NCBI GenBank assembly: GCA_038751365.1
Contig: JBCDGH010000023.1
Span: 1-20,090, forward strand
Source of the DNA: JBCDGH01 sp038751365
Lineage (GTDB): Bacteria > Patescibacteriota > JACMRA01
Reading direction: 5' to 3'
DNA length: 20,090 bases
Of this stretch, positions 1 through 7,292 are shown one piece after another. The position numbers and the translations under genes are program-made. Within the stretch, counting starts at the first letter, position 1. Every line of letters starts with the position of its first letter. Under the pieces are notes generated by a model. The model saw nothing but the letters and a program-made list of their open reading frames with translations, ran no database searches and had not been told where the DNA came from.

Positions 1-2
1 AT

Positions 3-80
3 GATAGAAAACTTAATTCCTACCTAGGGTTTGTCAAACTTAGAGTTATTACTTTACTGATCAGAAGAATGAGTAATTAA
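3..80 (+). CDS. 3' end of an upstream gene, possibly a DGR-type reverse transcriptase (partial)
   Basis: Reading frame 3 is open from the left edge to a TAA at 78-80 and gives about 25 residues. The tail reads K-L-N-S-Y-L-G-F-V-K, then a Leu/Ile-rich stretch, then I-R-R-M-S-N. From memory, reverse transcriptases of diversity-generating retroelements often end with an N-S-Y-L-G motif followed by a basic tail of about this length. That likeness is the only functional hint. Frames 1 and 2 close almost at once, so this is the only frame that could carry a gene in from the left. The fragment is too short for a confident assignment and could be a chance open frame. Confidence 0.3.
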   Translation, partial: DRKLNSYLGFVKLRVITLLIRRMSN

Positions 81-386
81 TTTAGGGACAGGTTCGTTCT
101 GTCTAGCTATCATAATATTCACTATATTAAGCTTCTTATACCTCCTTCCATGTTAATTTATACAAACTAGCTTGTAAACAATTTACTTACTTATTAAAAG
201 TTATTAGTTGTAAGAATCATAAGCGCAGCTGGAGTAGTTAACCTAACTGTTTGGCTGTAAAGTAATTTCAAATCGCAATTTCTATTGCACAAAGTTGTCT
301 TTTATGCTTTAATGGTCAAACTTTCTTTCTTGACTTTTTTCTAAAAATTATCGAAAGGTGCTAGACGTACAATACTAAATACAATT
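81..386. other. Intergenic region upstream of topA
   Basis: No convincing gene is present in these 306 bases. A small hairpin (GACAG, seven-base loop, CTGTC) lies near 88-105, just after the partial upstream gene, but has no U-run and is a poor terminator. A TTGACT at 330-335 resembles a -35 box but has no good -10 at the right distance. Two TACAAT hexamers lie at 368-373 and 380-385, close to the topA start, so the topA transcript may have almost no leader. A purine-rich minus-strand stretch at 141-147 resembles a Shine-Dalgarno but no start follows at proper spacing. Confidence 0.5.
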
Positions 387-2633
387 ATGCTTATCATCGT
401 AGAATCTCCTGCTAAAGCAAAAACTATATCTAAGATTGTTGGAAAAAATTATACTGTTAAAGCCTCGATAGGTCATATTCGTGGTATAAGTCATGATAAA
501 AAGACTAAAGATGGAAGAAGCTTAGAGATTAATGGTATTGATATTGAAAATAATTTTACACCAATTTATGAGATTGATTCTGATAAAAAAGCTGTAGTTA
601 CCGACCTAAAAAAACTAGCTAAATCTGCAAAGGACGGAATATTATTCGCGACTGATGCTGACCGTGAGGGGGAGGCTATATCTTGGCATCTAGCTGAAGT
701 TCTTGGGATTAAGGATAAAACTAAGATTCGGAGGTTAGAGTTTCATGAGATTACTAAAAAAGCTATTCAAGATGCGATTTCCAATCCTAGATCTCTTAAT
801 CTACAGCTAGTAAGTGCTCAGCGGGCAAGACAAGTTTTGGATAAACTTGTAGGTTACAAATTATCACCTGTGCTATGGAATACGATGAGTAATTTTAAAC
901 TTTCGGCAGGAAGAGTGCAGTCGCCAGCACTTCATTTAATCTGCGAGAGAGAAAAAGAGATTCTGAAGTTTAAGCCTGAAGAGTACTGGGAAATATTTGG
1001 AGATTTCGATCTGCAGAAAAACAGTGAAAGTAAGTTAAACTGGAATCTGGCTAGTGATACAGAGGATAATAAACAGATCAATAAAAAAGACGGTTTGTTA
1101 AAATTACACAAGCTTAAAGGCAAATCTCTTCCCAGCAAAATTGAATCAAAAGAAGCTTTGTTAAAACATACTGACAATTTACACCGTTTTCCAGAGTATA
1201 ATGTCTCGGAGGTAGACGAAAAACTAGAAAAATCTTCGGCTAGAGCTCCATTTATTACTTCGACCCTGCAACAAGCTGCCTCCTCTAAATTAGGTATCCC
1301 TCCAAAATTAGCCATGCAGTTAGCTCAAAAGCTATATGAAGGCATTGAACTTGATGGTCATCCTACAGCTCTAATTACTTACATGCGTACTGATAGTACT
1401 AATTTGTCTAAAGAAGCAATATTTTCTGCTCGAAAGTTTATTGAGTCTAACTACCCTCAATACTTACCTAAATCACCTAAGACTTACAAATCTAAAAGTC
1501 GTAATGCTCAGGAAGCTCACGAGGCTATCAGGCCGGTAAATATAAGTTTACATCCAGACAGTTTAAAAAGTAAGCTAGATGCCAGAATGTGGAAAGTATA
1601 TGATTTAATATGGAGGCAGACTGTAGCTAGTCAAATGACTGATGAAATTAGAAAAAGACTTAGCTTTGTTTTACAGAATAACAGGAAAGATGAATTTACA
1701 GGCTCCGTAGCTTGGACGGTAGAACCTGGTTTTAAAACTGTGACTGGTGAGAAATACGATACCACAGAAAAGTCATATTACAAACAGGGTCAGGTTTTAT
1801 TTCTACAGGAAGTTTTCTATTATCAAAAGTTTACTAAGCCGCCAAGCAGATTCTCTCCTGCCAGTCTTATCAAAAAACTTGAAGATTTAGGTGTGGGTCG
1901 CCCGAGTACATATGCATCTATTATTTCTACTTTGCAGGACAGAGAGTATGTAGAGACTAAGCAGAGTGCAATGCATCCTACTAGCCTAGGAATGAAGATT
2001 AATGATCTATTAACCGACAACTTTAATATTGTTACCAGTCCTGAATTAACTGCAAATATGGAAAGTCAGCTGGATGAAGTAAGTAGAGGTGAAAAAGATT
2101 ATAAAGCGATACTTGATGATTTTTGGTGGGATTTCAAAAAGGATGTGGAAACTAAATCTGGGGTTATTACTCAGGATAAAAATAAGTATAAAAGCTCAAG
2201 TACAGACGTGAAATGCCCTACTTGTGGTTCAGCTATGGAACTAAAAATCGGTCGCTTTGGTGAGTATTTTCAGTGTTTGACTCATAAAGAACACATGTTT
2301 GCCAAGAACTTTCGCGAATACGAAGCGGCTTTGCAGGAAGCTAGGGAAAAATTTACTGCTCAAACCAAAGGTAAAGTTTGCGATTTATGTGGCAAGGATC
2401 TTATTGTCAGAGTTTCAAAATCATCTTTAAAGCCTTACATTGCTTGTCCTGAGTATAAGGTTGGTAACAAGCACACAGTAATGCCGGTTAATTATGGACC
2501 GTGTCCAAAATGTGCTCAAGAAGGACGCACAGGTAAAAAACAGGGTGTCTTAATTGCTAAAAAAGCCTTTAGAGGTAAAAGTTTTATTGGCTGCTCTCTG
2601 GATAAAGACGTTTGTGGCTACGTTCAGAAGTAA
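387..2633 (+). CDS. topA: DNA topoisomerase I (type IA)
   Basis: Relaxes negatively supercoiled DNA by cutting one strand through a 5'-phosphotyrosine link. The N-terminal Toprim domain starts at the first Met (LIIVESPAKAK, metal-site Glu6) and carries the acidic D-A-D-R-E motif at residues 90-94. The catalytic Tyr is Tyr332 in TYMRTDST. GRPSTYASIISTL near 504-516 is a further family hallmark. The C-terminus holds cysteine-containing zinc-ribbon repeats (Cys610/613/630, Cys665/668/687, Cys706/709/736/743), which bind single-stranded DNA in homologues. The length of 748 residues is normal for bacterial TopA, and the ATG start gives the expected immediate Toprim strand. No Shine-Dalgarno is seen. 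ruvC follows 110 bases downstream with its own promoter. Confidence 0.97.
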   Translation: MLIIVESPAKAKTISKIVGKNYTVKASIGHIRGISHDKKTKDGRSLEINGIDIENNFTPIYEIDSDKKAVVTDLKKLAKSAKDGILFATDADREGEAISWHLAEVLGIKDKTKIRRLEFHEITKKAIQDAISNPRSLNLQLVSAQRARQVLDKLVGYKLSPVLWNTMSNFKLSAGRVQSPALHLICEREKEILKFKPEEYWEIFGDFDLQKNSESKLNWNLASDTEDNKQINKKDGLLKLHKLKGKSLPSKIESKEALLKHTDNLHRFPEYNVSEVDEKLEKSSARAPFITSTLQQAASSKLGIPPKLAMQLAQKLYEGIELDGHPTALITYMRTDSTNLSKEAIFSARKFIESNYPQYLPKSPKTYKSKSRNAQEAHEAIRPVNISLHPDSLKSKLDARMWKVYDLIWRQTVASQMTDEIRKRLSFVLQNNRKDEFTGSVAWTVEPGFKTVTGEKYDTTEKSYYKQGQVLFLQEVFYYQKFTKPPSRFSPASLIKKLEDLGVGRPSTYASIISTLQDREYVETKQSAMHPTSLGMKINDLLTDNFNIVTSPELTANMESQLDEVSRGEKDYKAILDDFWWDFKKDVETKSGVITQDKNKYKSSSTDVKCPTCGSAMELKIGRFGEYFQCLTHKEHMFAKNFREYEAALQEAREKFTAQTKGKVCDLCGKDLIVRVSKSSLKPYIACPEYKVGNKHTVMPVNYGPCPKCAQEGRTGKKQGVLIAKKAFRGKSFIGCSLDKDVCGYVQK

Positions 2634-2691
2634 ACAGTAACTAACTGTTCAAATACTAGAAATTTACCACCTTCTTACAAAGTGAATAACT

Positions 2692-2720
2692 TTGACATTT
2701 GTTATATTGATTTATACTAT
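2692..2720 (+). promoter_or_regulatory. Probable sigma-70-type promoter of ruvC
   Basis: A consensus TTGACA (2692-2697) is followed after 17 bases by TACTAT (2715-2720). An alternative -10, TATACT at 2713-2718, would give 15-base spacing. Transcription would begin near 2727, giving a leader of about 17 bases before the ruvC TTG start. Confidence 0.5.
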
Positions 2721-2743
2721 TTACGGGTTAACGCTAGGATTTT

Positions 2744-3238
2744 TTGTTCAAACAAACTTATCAAAAAGATGAAATAATTCTCGGACTAGATCCAGGTACA
2801 GCTACTGTAGGCTTTGCTTTTAGCTCAGGAACTAGGAAAAATCCAATTATCAGTGAGTATGGAATCCTGAGAACTAAAGCTCTGCCACCTGACATGATGC
2901 CACAGAGACTTCTAGAAATAGCCCAAGACTTAGAGCGCCTGCTAGACATCCACAAGCCTACGAAAGCTATAGTAGAAGAGCTTTACTTTTTTAAAAATCA
3001 TAAAACTGTTATAAGTGTAGCTCAAAGTCGTGGTATACTACTTTATCTACTAGCCAAAAGAGGTATCGAAATTATTTCAGCTACTCCGCTACAAATTAAA
3101 CAAACCTTATGTGGGTATGGTAGAGCTGATAAGAGGCAAGTTCAGATAATGGTGCAGAAAGTGTATGGTCTGAACACGCTACCTGTACCAGATGATGCTG
3201 CAGACAGTTTGGCTATGGCTTGGTGGGGCTTAAAGTAG
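2744..3238 (+). CDS. ruvC: Holliday junction resolvase RuvC
   Basis: Endonuclease that cuts four-way recombination junctions symmetrically, acting with RuvAB. The RNase-H-like fold shows in IILGLDPGTATVG at 11-23. The four acidic metal-binding residues are in their expected places: Asp16, Glu78 (VEELYF), Asp151 and Asp154 (PDDAADSLAMA). The motif SVAQSRG at 91-97 is also typical. At 164 residues the protein has normal length. The start is TTG, with a weak GGAT a few bases upstream. The next Met lies inside the conserved core, so TTG is needed for a complete first strand. Its last 26 bases overlap the 3' end of miaA on the other strand. Confidence 0.95.
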   Translation: MFKQTYQKDEIILGLDPGTATVGFAFSSGTRKNPIISEYGILRTKALPPDMMPQRLLEIAQDLERLLDIHKPTKAIVEELYFFKNHKTVISVAQSRGILLYLLAKRGIEIISATPLQIKQTLCGYGRADKRQVQIMVQKVYGLNTLPVPDDAADSLAMAWWGLK

Positions 3239-4160
3239 ATGAGTTAATAACATCCAACAGCTGTTCTAATGAATTGATCCAAATTAAATCAGGCTGTTTT
3301 TTAAGCCAAGTTAGCTGTCTTTTAGCGTACTGGTAGTTTTCTATCAATAATCTTCTTCGCCATTCTTCTTCGGTTATTATCTTCTCAATATATAGCTGAC
3401 TTAAGCGGTATTCTAGACCCAAATTAAGCATTCTATCTCTGCCTAATCTTTGTAGCTGGCGTACTTCATTAATTAGTCCTGATTGTATTCTGGAGTCTAA
3501 CCGTTTTTTTATTTTTTCTTCTAAGGTTTTTTGGTCTACAAATATCCCAAACATAGAGGTAAATGTAAAGTTAGGATAGCTGATGCTTTCTAACCATCCA
3601 TTTTTACTTGCCTTAGCTTTGAGAATTCTACTAAAAAGCCTTCTGGGATTATGATAATCTGAATTATTTATTACCTTATTACTAAGCTTAACACGTGTTT
3701 TGAGTGAACTATTATAGATACTTTGTAGTTGCTCTAAACTCTTTGAAATTAGAGACTTCTTATAAGAATTGTATTGATCTGTAAACTCAGATTTAACTAT
3801 TCCAAGATTATATTTTTCAACTATAGCTTTAGCGTAAAGACCTGTACCTCCTGTGAGAATCACATACTCTGGCAAGAGCTTGGATTTGAATAAGCTATTA
3901 AAATCTTTAACATAGTTGACTAAAGTGTAATCGGTGGTTTCGGGATCAATATAGTCAATAAGAAAATGAGGGATATCTTGATAATAAAAAGTACTGTCCT
4001 TCCAGGTACCATTAACCTTACCAGTCCCAATATCTAATTGCTTATATATTTGCCTTGAGTCGCAATTTACAATCCAGATATTACCTAAGTACTTAGCTAA
4101 ATTTACCGCCATTTCTGATTTACCACTGCTAGTTTGTCCTAGAAGGACTATTAAATGCAT
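3213..4160 (-). CDS. miaA: tRNA dimethylallyltransferase MiaA
   Basis: Transfers a dimethylallyl group to N6 of adenosine 37 in tRNAs reading UNN codons. The P-loop GQTSSGKS spans residues 8-15. DSRQIY at 34-39 and GGTGLY at 104-109 are MiaA signatures, and the C-terminal YAKRQLTWLKK is the usual RQ-W-rich end of the catalytic core. The length of 315 residues is normal. The ATG at 4160 lies eight codons before the P-loop, as expected. The gene is convergent with ruvC, and the last eight or so codons lie inside ruvC. The 142-base gap upstream is shared with the divergent SH3b gene. Confidence 0.95.
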   Translation of the reverse strand: MHLIVLLGQTSSGKSEMAVNLAKYLGNIWIVNCDSRQIYKQLDIGTGKVNGTWKDSTFYYQDIPHFLIDYIDPETTDYTLVNYVKDFNSLFKSKLLPEYVILTGGTGLYAKAIVEKYNLGIVKSEFTDQYNSYKKSLISKSLEQLQSIYNSSLKTRVKLSNKVINNSDYHNPRRLFSRILKAKASKNGWLESISYPNFTFTSMFGIFVDQKTLEEKIKKRLDSRIQSGLINEVRQLQRLGRDRMLNLGLEYRLSQLYIEKIITEEEWRRRLLIENYQYAKRQLTWLKKQPDLIWINSLEQLLDVINSSTLSPTKP

Positions 4161-4244
4161 AGAAGTCTGTTTGTAGTTACGTTAGTTACCAAATATAGAA
4201 ATAATTTAATTAACTTGTCACACCCTAGTACTATATTGCTGAAG

Positions 4245-4297
4245 GGTTAAAAACAAAAAGCGCTTTTAAACTAACCACCCTTAGAAATAACTATAAT
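4245..4297 (+). promoter_or_regulatory. -10 box and nested inverted repeat upstream of the 377-residue SH3b gene
   Basis: A perfect TATAAT (4292-4297) ends five bases before the ATG at 4303, so transcription would start at or next to the start codon and the message would be essentially leaderless. The -35 is not recognisable. Immediately upstream lies a perfect 12-base palindrome, AAAAGCGCTTTT (4256-4267), flanked by GGTTA (4245-4249) and TAACC (4272-4276) as a second, slightly off-centre inverted pair. The position just upstream of the -10 suits a repressor or activator site. The binding protein is unknown. Confidence 0.5.
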
Positions 4298-4302
4298 AAC
4301 TT

Positions 4303-5436
4303 ATGACTAATTCAAATAACAAATTCAAATTAATACTGACTACAGTTTTTGCTTTTGCAACTTTACTAATTTCATTTTCTAGTAACCTAAACACAAACGC
4401 TCAGATAGTTGCTGTAGATCACACTTTTAAAGTAAACACTACTAAGGGTTTAAATCTTAGAGATTCTAATTGTAACTATATTACTACCATGCCCTATGGC
4501 TCACTAGTCACTAGCGCTGTAGAAAGAAATAATGATGGCAGCCTCACAAAACCTAAATCTCTTACTTGCGAAGTTAAAGGCGTAGATTATTTACTAGAAG
4601 AAGTATACTATACTATAACCGAAGGTCACAATTCTACCAGTTCTGTTGTTCAAGGGTATGCAGCAAAAACTTATTTAGATCTTTTAAAAACAGGTGAAGA
4701 TGGCGGCCTTGGAGGTGATAGTATTGCTTTCTATGTGGCTCCAGATAATGGACTAAATGTTCGGGATAAAAAGTGTAAAAAAGTGTCAGCGTTGTCTAAG
4801 AATTCGCCAATTAGTATCTCTATGTACGGAGGTTTAAACGAAATTACTTGCCAAGTTAATGGTGTAAAATACTCGATGACTTCTGTGGGTGGTGAAAACA
4901 AAGGTTATGTAGCCACAGCTTTTCTTCAAAGTGCTGATTCACAAAACATTGATGCAGCACCAGCTAAGAATCTTAGCTACACTAATCCTTATTTTGATAA
5001 TCTAAAGATTAACTATTCTAGTGATTGGGAATTTACTACAAATACTACTGCTAGCAGATATTCTAATTTATTAGATAGATATATTTCTCTAACTAAAGGA
5101 GACACAACACTTAACTTATATATGCAGCCAGTCTTTCCTACAGGTTGTACACCTGGTGACGAATATTCACAGCTTACTTTAGCTAAAGCTGATGTTGCAG
5201 GTTCAAGCTTCAACAGATTTGACTCTGCTTATGATCAATATGTATACAGTCAAGAAGATAAAGCTTACGCAGATTGTTTCTTGTCAGTTATGCAGGAGGT
5301 AGAATCTAATATAGATACACCTTCTGACTATATGCTAGCTGAAGGCAAAGTTAACTATTTTGTTAGTATAACGGTTAATGGAAGTCAGCACTTAGAAGGA
5401 GCGGATCAGATTATTGCTAATTCAAGCATAAAATAA
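4303..5436 (+). CDS. Exported protein with two SH3b-like domains and a C-terminal extension
   Basis: Residues 1-34 form a signal peptide (basic start, hydrophobic core at about 9-25, likely cleavage after T-N-A). Two related SH3b-like modules follow at about 46-128 and 146-209. Each has a G-L-N-[LV]-R-D core, a Cys three residues on (Cys57, Cys158), a second Cys before a V-x-G-V-x-Y strand (Cys89, Cys183) and a final G-Y-[AV]-A turn. The spacing suggests one disulfide per module. Residues 225-377 form a separate domain with two more cysteines, of a kind I do not recognise. SH3b modules often bind cell-wall or surface ligands. Anything beyond an exported, possibly wall-associated role is guesswork. 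Two paralogues lie just downstream on the other strand. Confidence 0.75.
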   Translation: MTNSNNKFKLILTTVFAFATLLISFSSNLNTNAQIVAVDHTFKVNTTKGLNLRDSNCNYITTMPYGSLVTSAVERNNDGSLTKPKSLTCEVKGVDYLLEEVYYTITEGHNSTSSVVQGYAAKTYLDLLKTGEDGGLGGDSIAFYVAPDNGLNVRDKKCKKVSALSKNSPISISMYGGLNEITCQVNGVKYSMTSVGGENKGYVATAFLQSADSQNIDAAPAKNLSYTNPYFDNLKINYSSDWEFTTNTTASRYSNLLDRYISLTKGDTTLNLYMQPVFPTGCTPGDEYSQLTLAKADVAGSSFNRFDSAYDQYVYSQEDKAYADCFLSVMQEVESNIDTPSDYMLAEGKVNYFVSITVNGSQHLEGADQIIANSSIK

Positions 5437-5467
5437 TCCATAAACAAAACACAGAAACATACTTACT

Positions 5468-5491
5468 CCAGCTTTTTCGAGCTGGTTTTTT
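5468..5491 (+). terminator. Rho-independent terminator of the 377-residue SH3b gene
   Basis: A six-base-pair stem (CCAGCT, loop TTTTCG, AGCTGG) is followed directly by six T residues. It lies 31 bases past the stop of the upstream plus-strand gene. Confidence 0.85.
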
Positions 5492-5513
5492 GTATTTAAA
5501 GCAAACTAAAATC

Positions 5514-5540
5514 ATAAAAAACAACCCAGCGAACTGGGTT
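5514..5540 (-). terminator. Rho-independent terminator of the 214-residue SH3b gene
   Basis: Read on the minus strand, a seven-base-pair stem (AACCCAG, UUCG tetraloop, CTGGGTT) is followed by GTTTTTTATG. It lies 21 bases past the stop of the minus-strand gene. On the plus strand the same hairpin is followed by TTATTC, so it may also back up the terminator at 5468. Confidence 0.85.
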
Positions 5541-5561
5541 TTATTCTTAGACTCTATTCAA

Positions 5562-6206
5562 TTAGATATTTTTAATCAGATAACTGGCTGTGCTCATTGG
5601 TTGACCTTGATAGCAAACATATACAAGTTCATATGTTTTACCCCTCACATTGGCTGTTAGTGCTGAACCCCCTATACCTCCTTGGCATGTGTTTATTGAC
5701 TCTAATACAGTACCATATGGAACTTTACGCACTAATTTACCGCCTATATCCCTTAGCCATAATCCAGAATAAGTATTTACTCTTGCAGATCTAGTTTCAT
5801 CGTAATTTGGATTTCTTAAAACATTAGATGTTGAAGTAGTTGGTGTAGAAGCTGAAGACATTGCATCCCAATCCGCTAACCAGTTTTCAGCTACATAACC
5901 TGTTAGTGAATCACCCAAAACACTTACTAATTTCATGTTATAGGCTACTCCTTTGACAGTACATTGCCTACTTGCTGGTGCCTCAGGAATACCTGTAGGC
6001 TCTAATATCATGTTTAACCTAGTGTTGTAACGCATTACTGAAACTATCTCGCAGTTGTTGTTTCGTAAGTTTAGACCAACTCTTGCGGTCACTCTTTTGT
6101 CTGTGGAAGTCGACGCTTCAACCCCTAGGCTAGATGTAAGTAAAGGAATTGATAGTAAAAGTGTAAATAGAAAAGCAGTAGTTTTTACAAAAATGTTTTT
6201 GTTCAT
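5562..6206 (-). CDS. Exported protein with two SH3b-like domains
   Basis: A signal peptide (residues 1-31, hydrophobic core at about 9-28, likely cleavage after V-E-A) precedes two SH3b-like modules. Module 1 (about 38-110) has GLNLRNNNC, Cys52 and Cys82 before V-K-G-V-A-Y, and G-Y-V-A-E. Module 2 (about 140-212) begins G-L-W-L-R-D but lacks the Cys after LRD. Instead it has Cys174 and Cys198 (YVCYQG). A Ser/Thr-rich linker (116-128) separates them. The whole protein is 214 residues with nothing after module 2. It is closely similar in plan to the 227-residue neighbour upstream. Function is unknown; an extracytoplasmic ligand-binding role is likely. Confidence 0.72.
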   Translation of the reverse strand: MNKNIFVKTTAFLFTLLLSIPLLTSSLGVEASTSTDKRVTARVGLNLRNNNCEIVSVMRYNTRLNMILEPTGIPEAPASRQCTVKGVAYNMKLVSVLGDSLTGYVAENWLADWDAMSSASTPTTSTSNVLRNPNYDETRSARVNTYSGLWLRDIGGKLVRKVPYGTVLESINTCQGGIGGSALTANVRGKTYELVYVCYQGQPMSTASYLIKNI

Positions 6207-6321
6207 AAGTTATTTTTTGTTTAGTAAATATAGAAAACTAGCAAATTTTAACATTCTCTTAGACAATTTAGGTACCTATACATTATCAGTTGAGATTTAT
6301 TGTTAAATTTACAGCACAGAA

Positions 6322-6350
6322 ATTATACACGACAATTCAGCTATTGTCTA
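6322..6350 (-). promoter_or_regulatory. Strong promoter of the 214-residue SH3b gene, with a long leader
   Basis: Read on the minus strand, TAGACA (6350-6345) is followed after exactly 17 bases by a perfect TATAAT (6327-6322). This is the best sigma-70-type promoter in the window. Transcription would start near 6315 and leave a leader of about 109 bases before the ATG at 6206. The leader contains the palindrome TAGGTACCTA at 6269-6278 and a second possible -10 (TATATT, 6232-6227). Confidence 0.65.
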
Positions 6351-6425
6351 AAATTACCGATCCATTGATGTGATTAATAATAATAGTCTGATCTACACTA
6401 ATTACTAAAAATAAACAAATCTACT

Positions 6426-7109
6426 TTACTTTAATAAAGCGTCAACTGTCTTCATGAGCTCTCCTTTATAACAAACTGGAATTACGGTCCATCTTAAACC
6501 CATTGCTTTGATCGCCTCCATTTCCTCTGCATTAGCTTTAAGATCTGAGCATTTTGAAGCATTTTCTAATTTAGTGCCGTTAGCTACTTTTTCAACTAAT
6601 TTAAGCTCTGTGTCTCTTAACCATAGACCTGAATCATTATTTACTTCATAAGTATCCTTATCATAGAATTTTTGGGCAGTTTTAGTAATACGACTGTAGG
6701 AAAGGGGAGTATTGTATATCGTTCCAGCTACTCCAGCGACTATGTCAGGGCTATCGGACTTCTTTAAGTATTTTATGGCAACATAGCCTGTGGCTTCTCC
6801 AGGAAGCTCTCTTACCAGCTGCATCTCATAAGTAGTGCCATACAGTTCGCATTGCAGACTGACATCTGGATAAAGTTCTTTGTCTGGAGTTGTGTCTACT
6901 TTAATCACTTCAGCTTTATCTTCCAACTTCTTTATTATGACACATTCTTTGTCTCTTAGTTTCAGCCCGTATTTAGATGCTACTCTGGCAGTACCTAAAC
7001 TAGACCAAGTTTCTGCACTTACGCTGATTCCGGTTAGTGATAGCGCTAAAGATGACAAACTTAAGAAAGCTAATGTTGTTTGGGCACCTAATTTACTTAT
7101 CTTGTTCAT
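6426..7109 (-). CDS. Exported protein with two SH3b-like domains
   Basis: Residues 1-32 are a signal peptide (hydrophobic core at about 12-30, likely cleavage after V-S-A). Module 1 (about 42-116) has YGLKLRDKEC (Cys56), Cys87 before E-L-Y-G-T-T-Y, and G-Y-V-A. Module 2 (about 153-226) begins SGLWLRD and carries its cysteines at 187 and 213 (PVCYKG), the same displaced arrangement as in the 214-residue neighbour. The linker at 118-150 is poorly conserved. It is oriented with that neighbour, 219 bases apart, and the neighbour has its own promoter. The -35 hexamer TTGACA (7184-7179, minus) lies upstream, but the nearest good -10 (TATATT, 7158-7153) is 20 bases away. Function is unknown. Confidence 0.72.
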   Translation of the reverse strand: MNKISKLGAQTTLAFLSLSSLALSLTGISVSAETWSSLGTARVASKYGLKLRDKECVIIKKLEDKAEVIKVDTTPDKELYPDVSLQCELYGTTYEMQLVRELPGEATGYVAIKYLKKSDSPDIVAGVAGTIYNTPLSYSRITKTAQKFYDKDTYEVNNDSGLWLRDTELKLVEKVANGTKLENASKCSDLKANAEEMEAIKAMGLRWTVIPVCYKGELMKTVDALLK

Positions 7110-7124
7110 ATAAACTACGAAGTT

Positions 7125-7143
7125 TTACTAAAAATGTTAGTAA
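7125..7143. repeat. Short inverted repeat upstream of the 227-residue SH3b gene
   Basis: TTACTA and TAGTAA are separated by seven bases, 16 to 34 bases before the start codon of the minus-strand gene. It could be a weak operator or a leader hairpin. In AT-rich DNA it may be chance. Confidence 0.25.
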
Positions 7144-7225
7144 TTAAGATTGAATATAGCTCAAATACTGAATTTTTTGTCAAATGTTAAGCAATATTTA
7201 TTAGTTTTTAATTTAACCTTGAGTC

Positions 7226-7254
7226 TTGACAAAACGATCGTGCAAAAGTAAATC
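7226..7254 (+). promoter_or_regulatory. Probable secA promoter
   Basis: A consensus TTGACA (7226-7231) is followed after 17 bases by TAAATC (7249-7254), a weak -10. The spacer contains the eight-base palindrome ACGATCGT (7234-7241). The leader would be about 32 bases, and no Shine-Dalgarno is visible before the ATG at 7293. Confidence 0.45.
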
Positions 7255-7292
7255 TTGATGAGACAAAATCAATTTATCGTGATTACGGTTAT

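Noticed and set aside
88..105. Hairpin with five-base stem and seven-base loop, like a tRNA T-arm
   Set aside because: The loop is not a proper T-loop and no acceptor, D or anticodon arm can be built around it.
60..150. Minus-strand AAGGAGG followed by a 22-codon frame starting with GTG
   Set aside because: The GTG is 18 bases from the purine motif, too far for initiation, and the peptide has no features.
1..386. Template repeat of a diversity-generating retroelement
   Set aside because: I looked because of the possible RT tail, but found no stretch matching any coding region in the window.
932..1315. 127-codon open frame antisense to topA
   Set aside because: It lies wholly inside topA on the other strand and shows no recognisable domain; topA is certain.
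2633..2649. AACAGT ... ACTGTT hairpin after topA as a terminator
   Set aside because: Only six weak base pairs, overlapping the stop codon, and no U-run follows.
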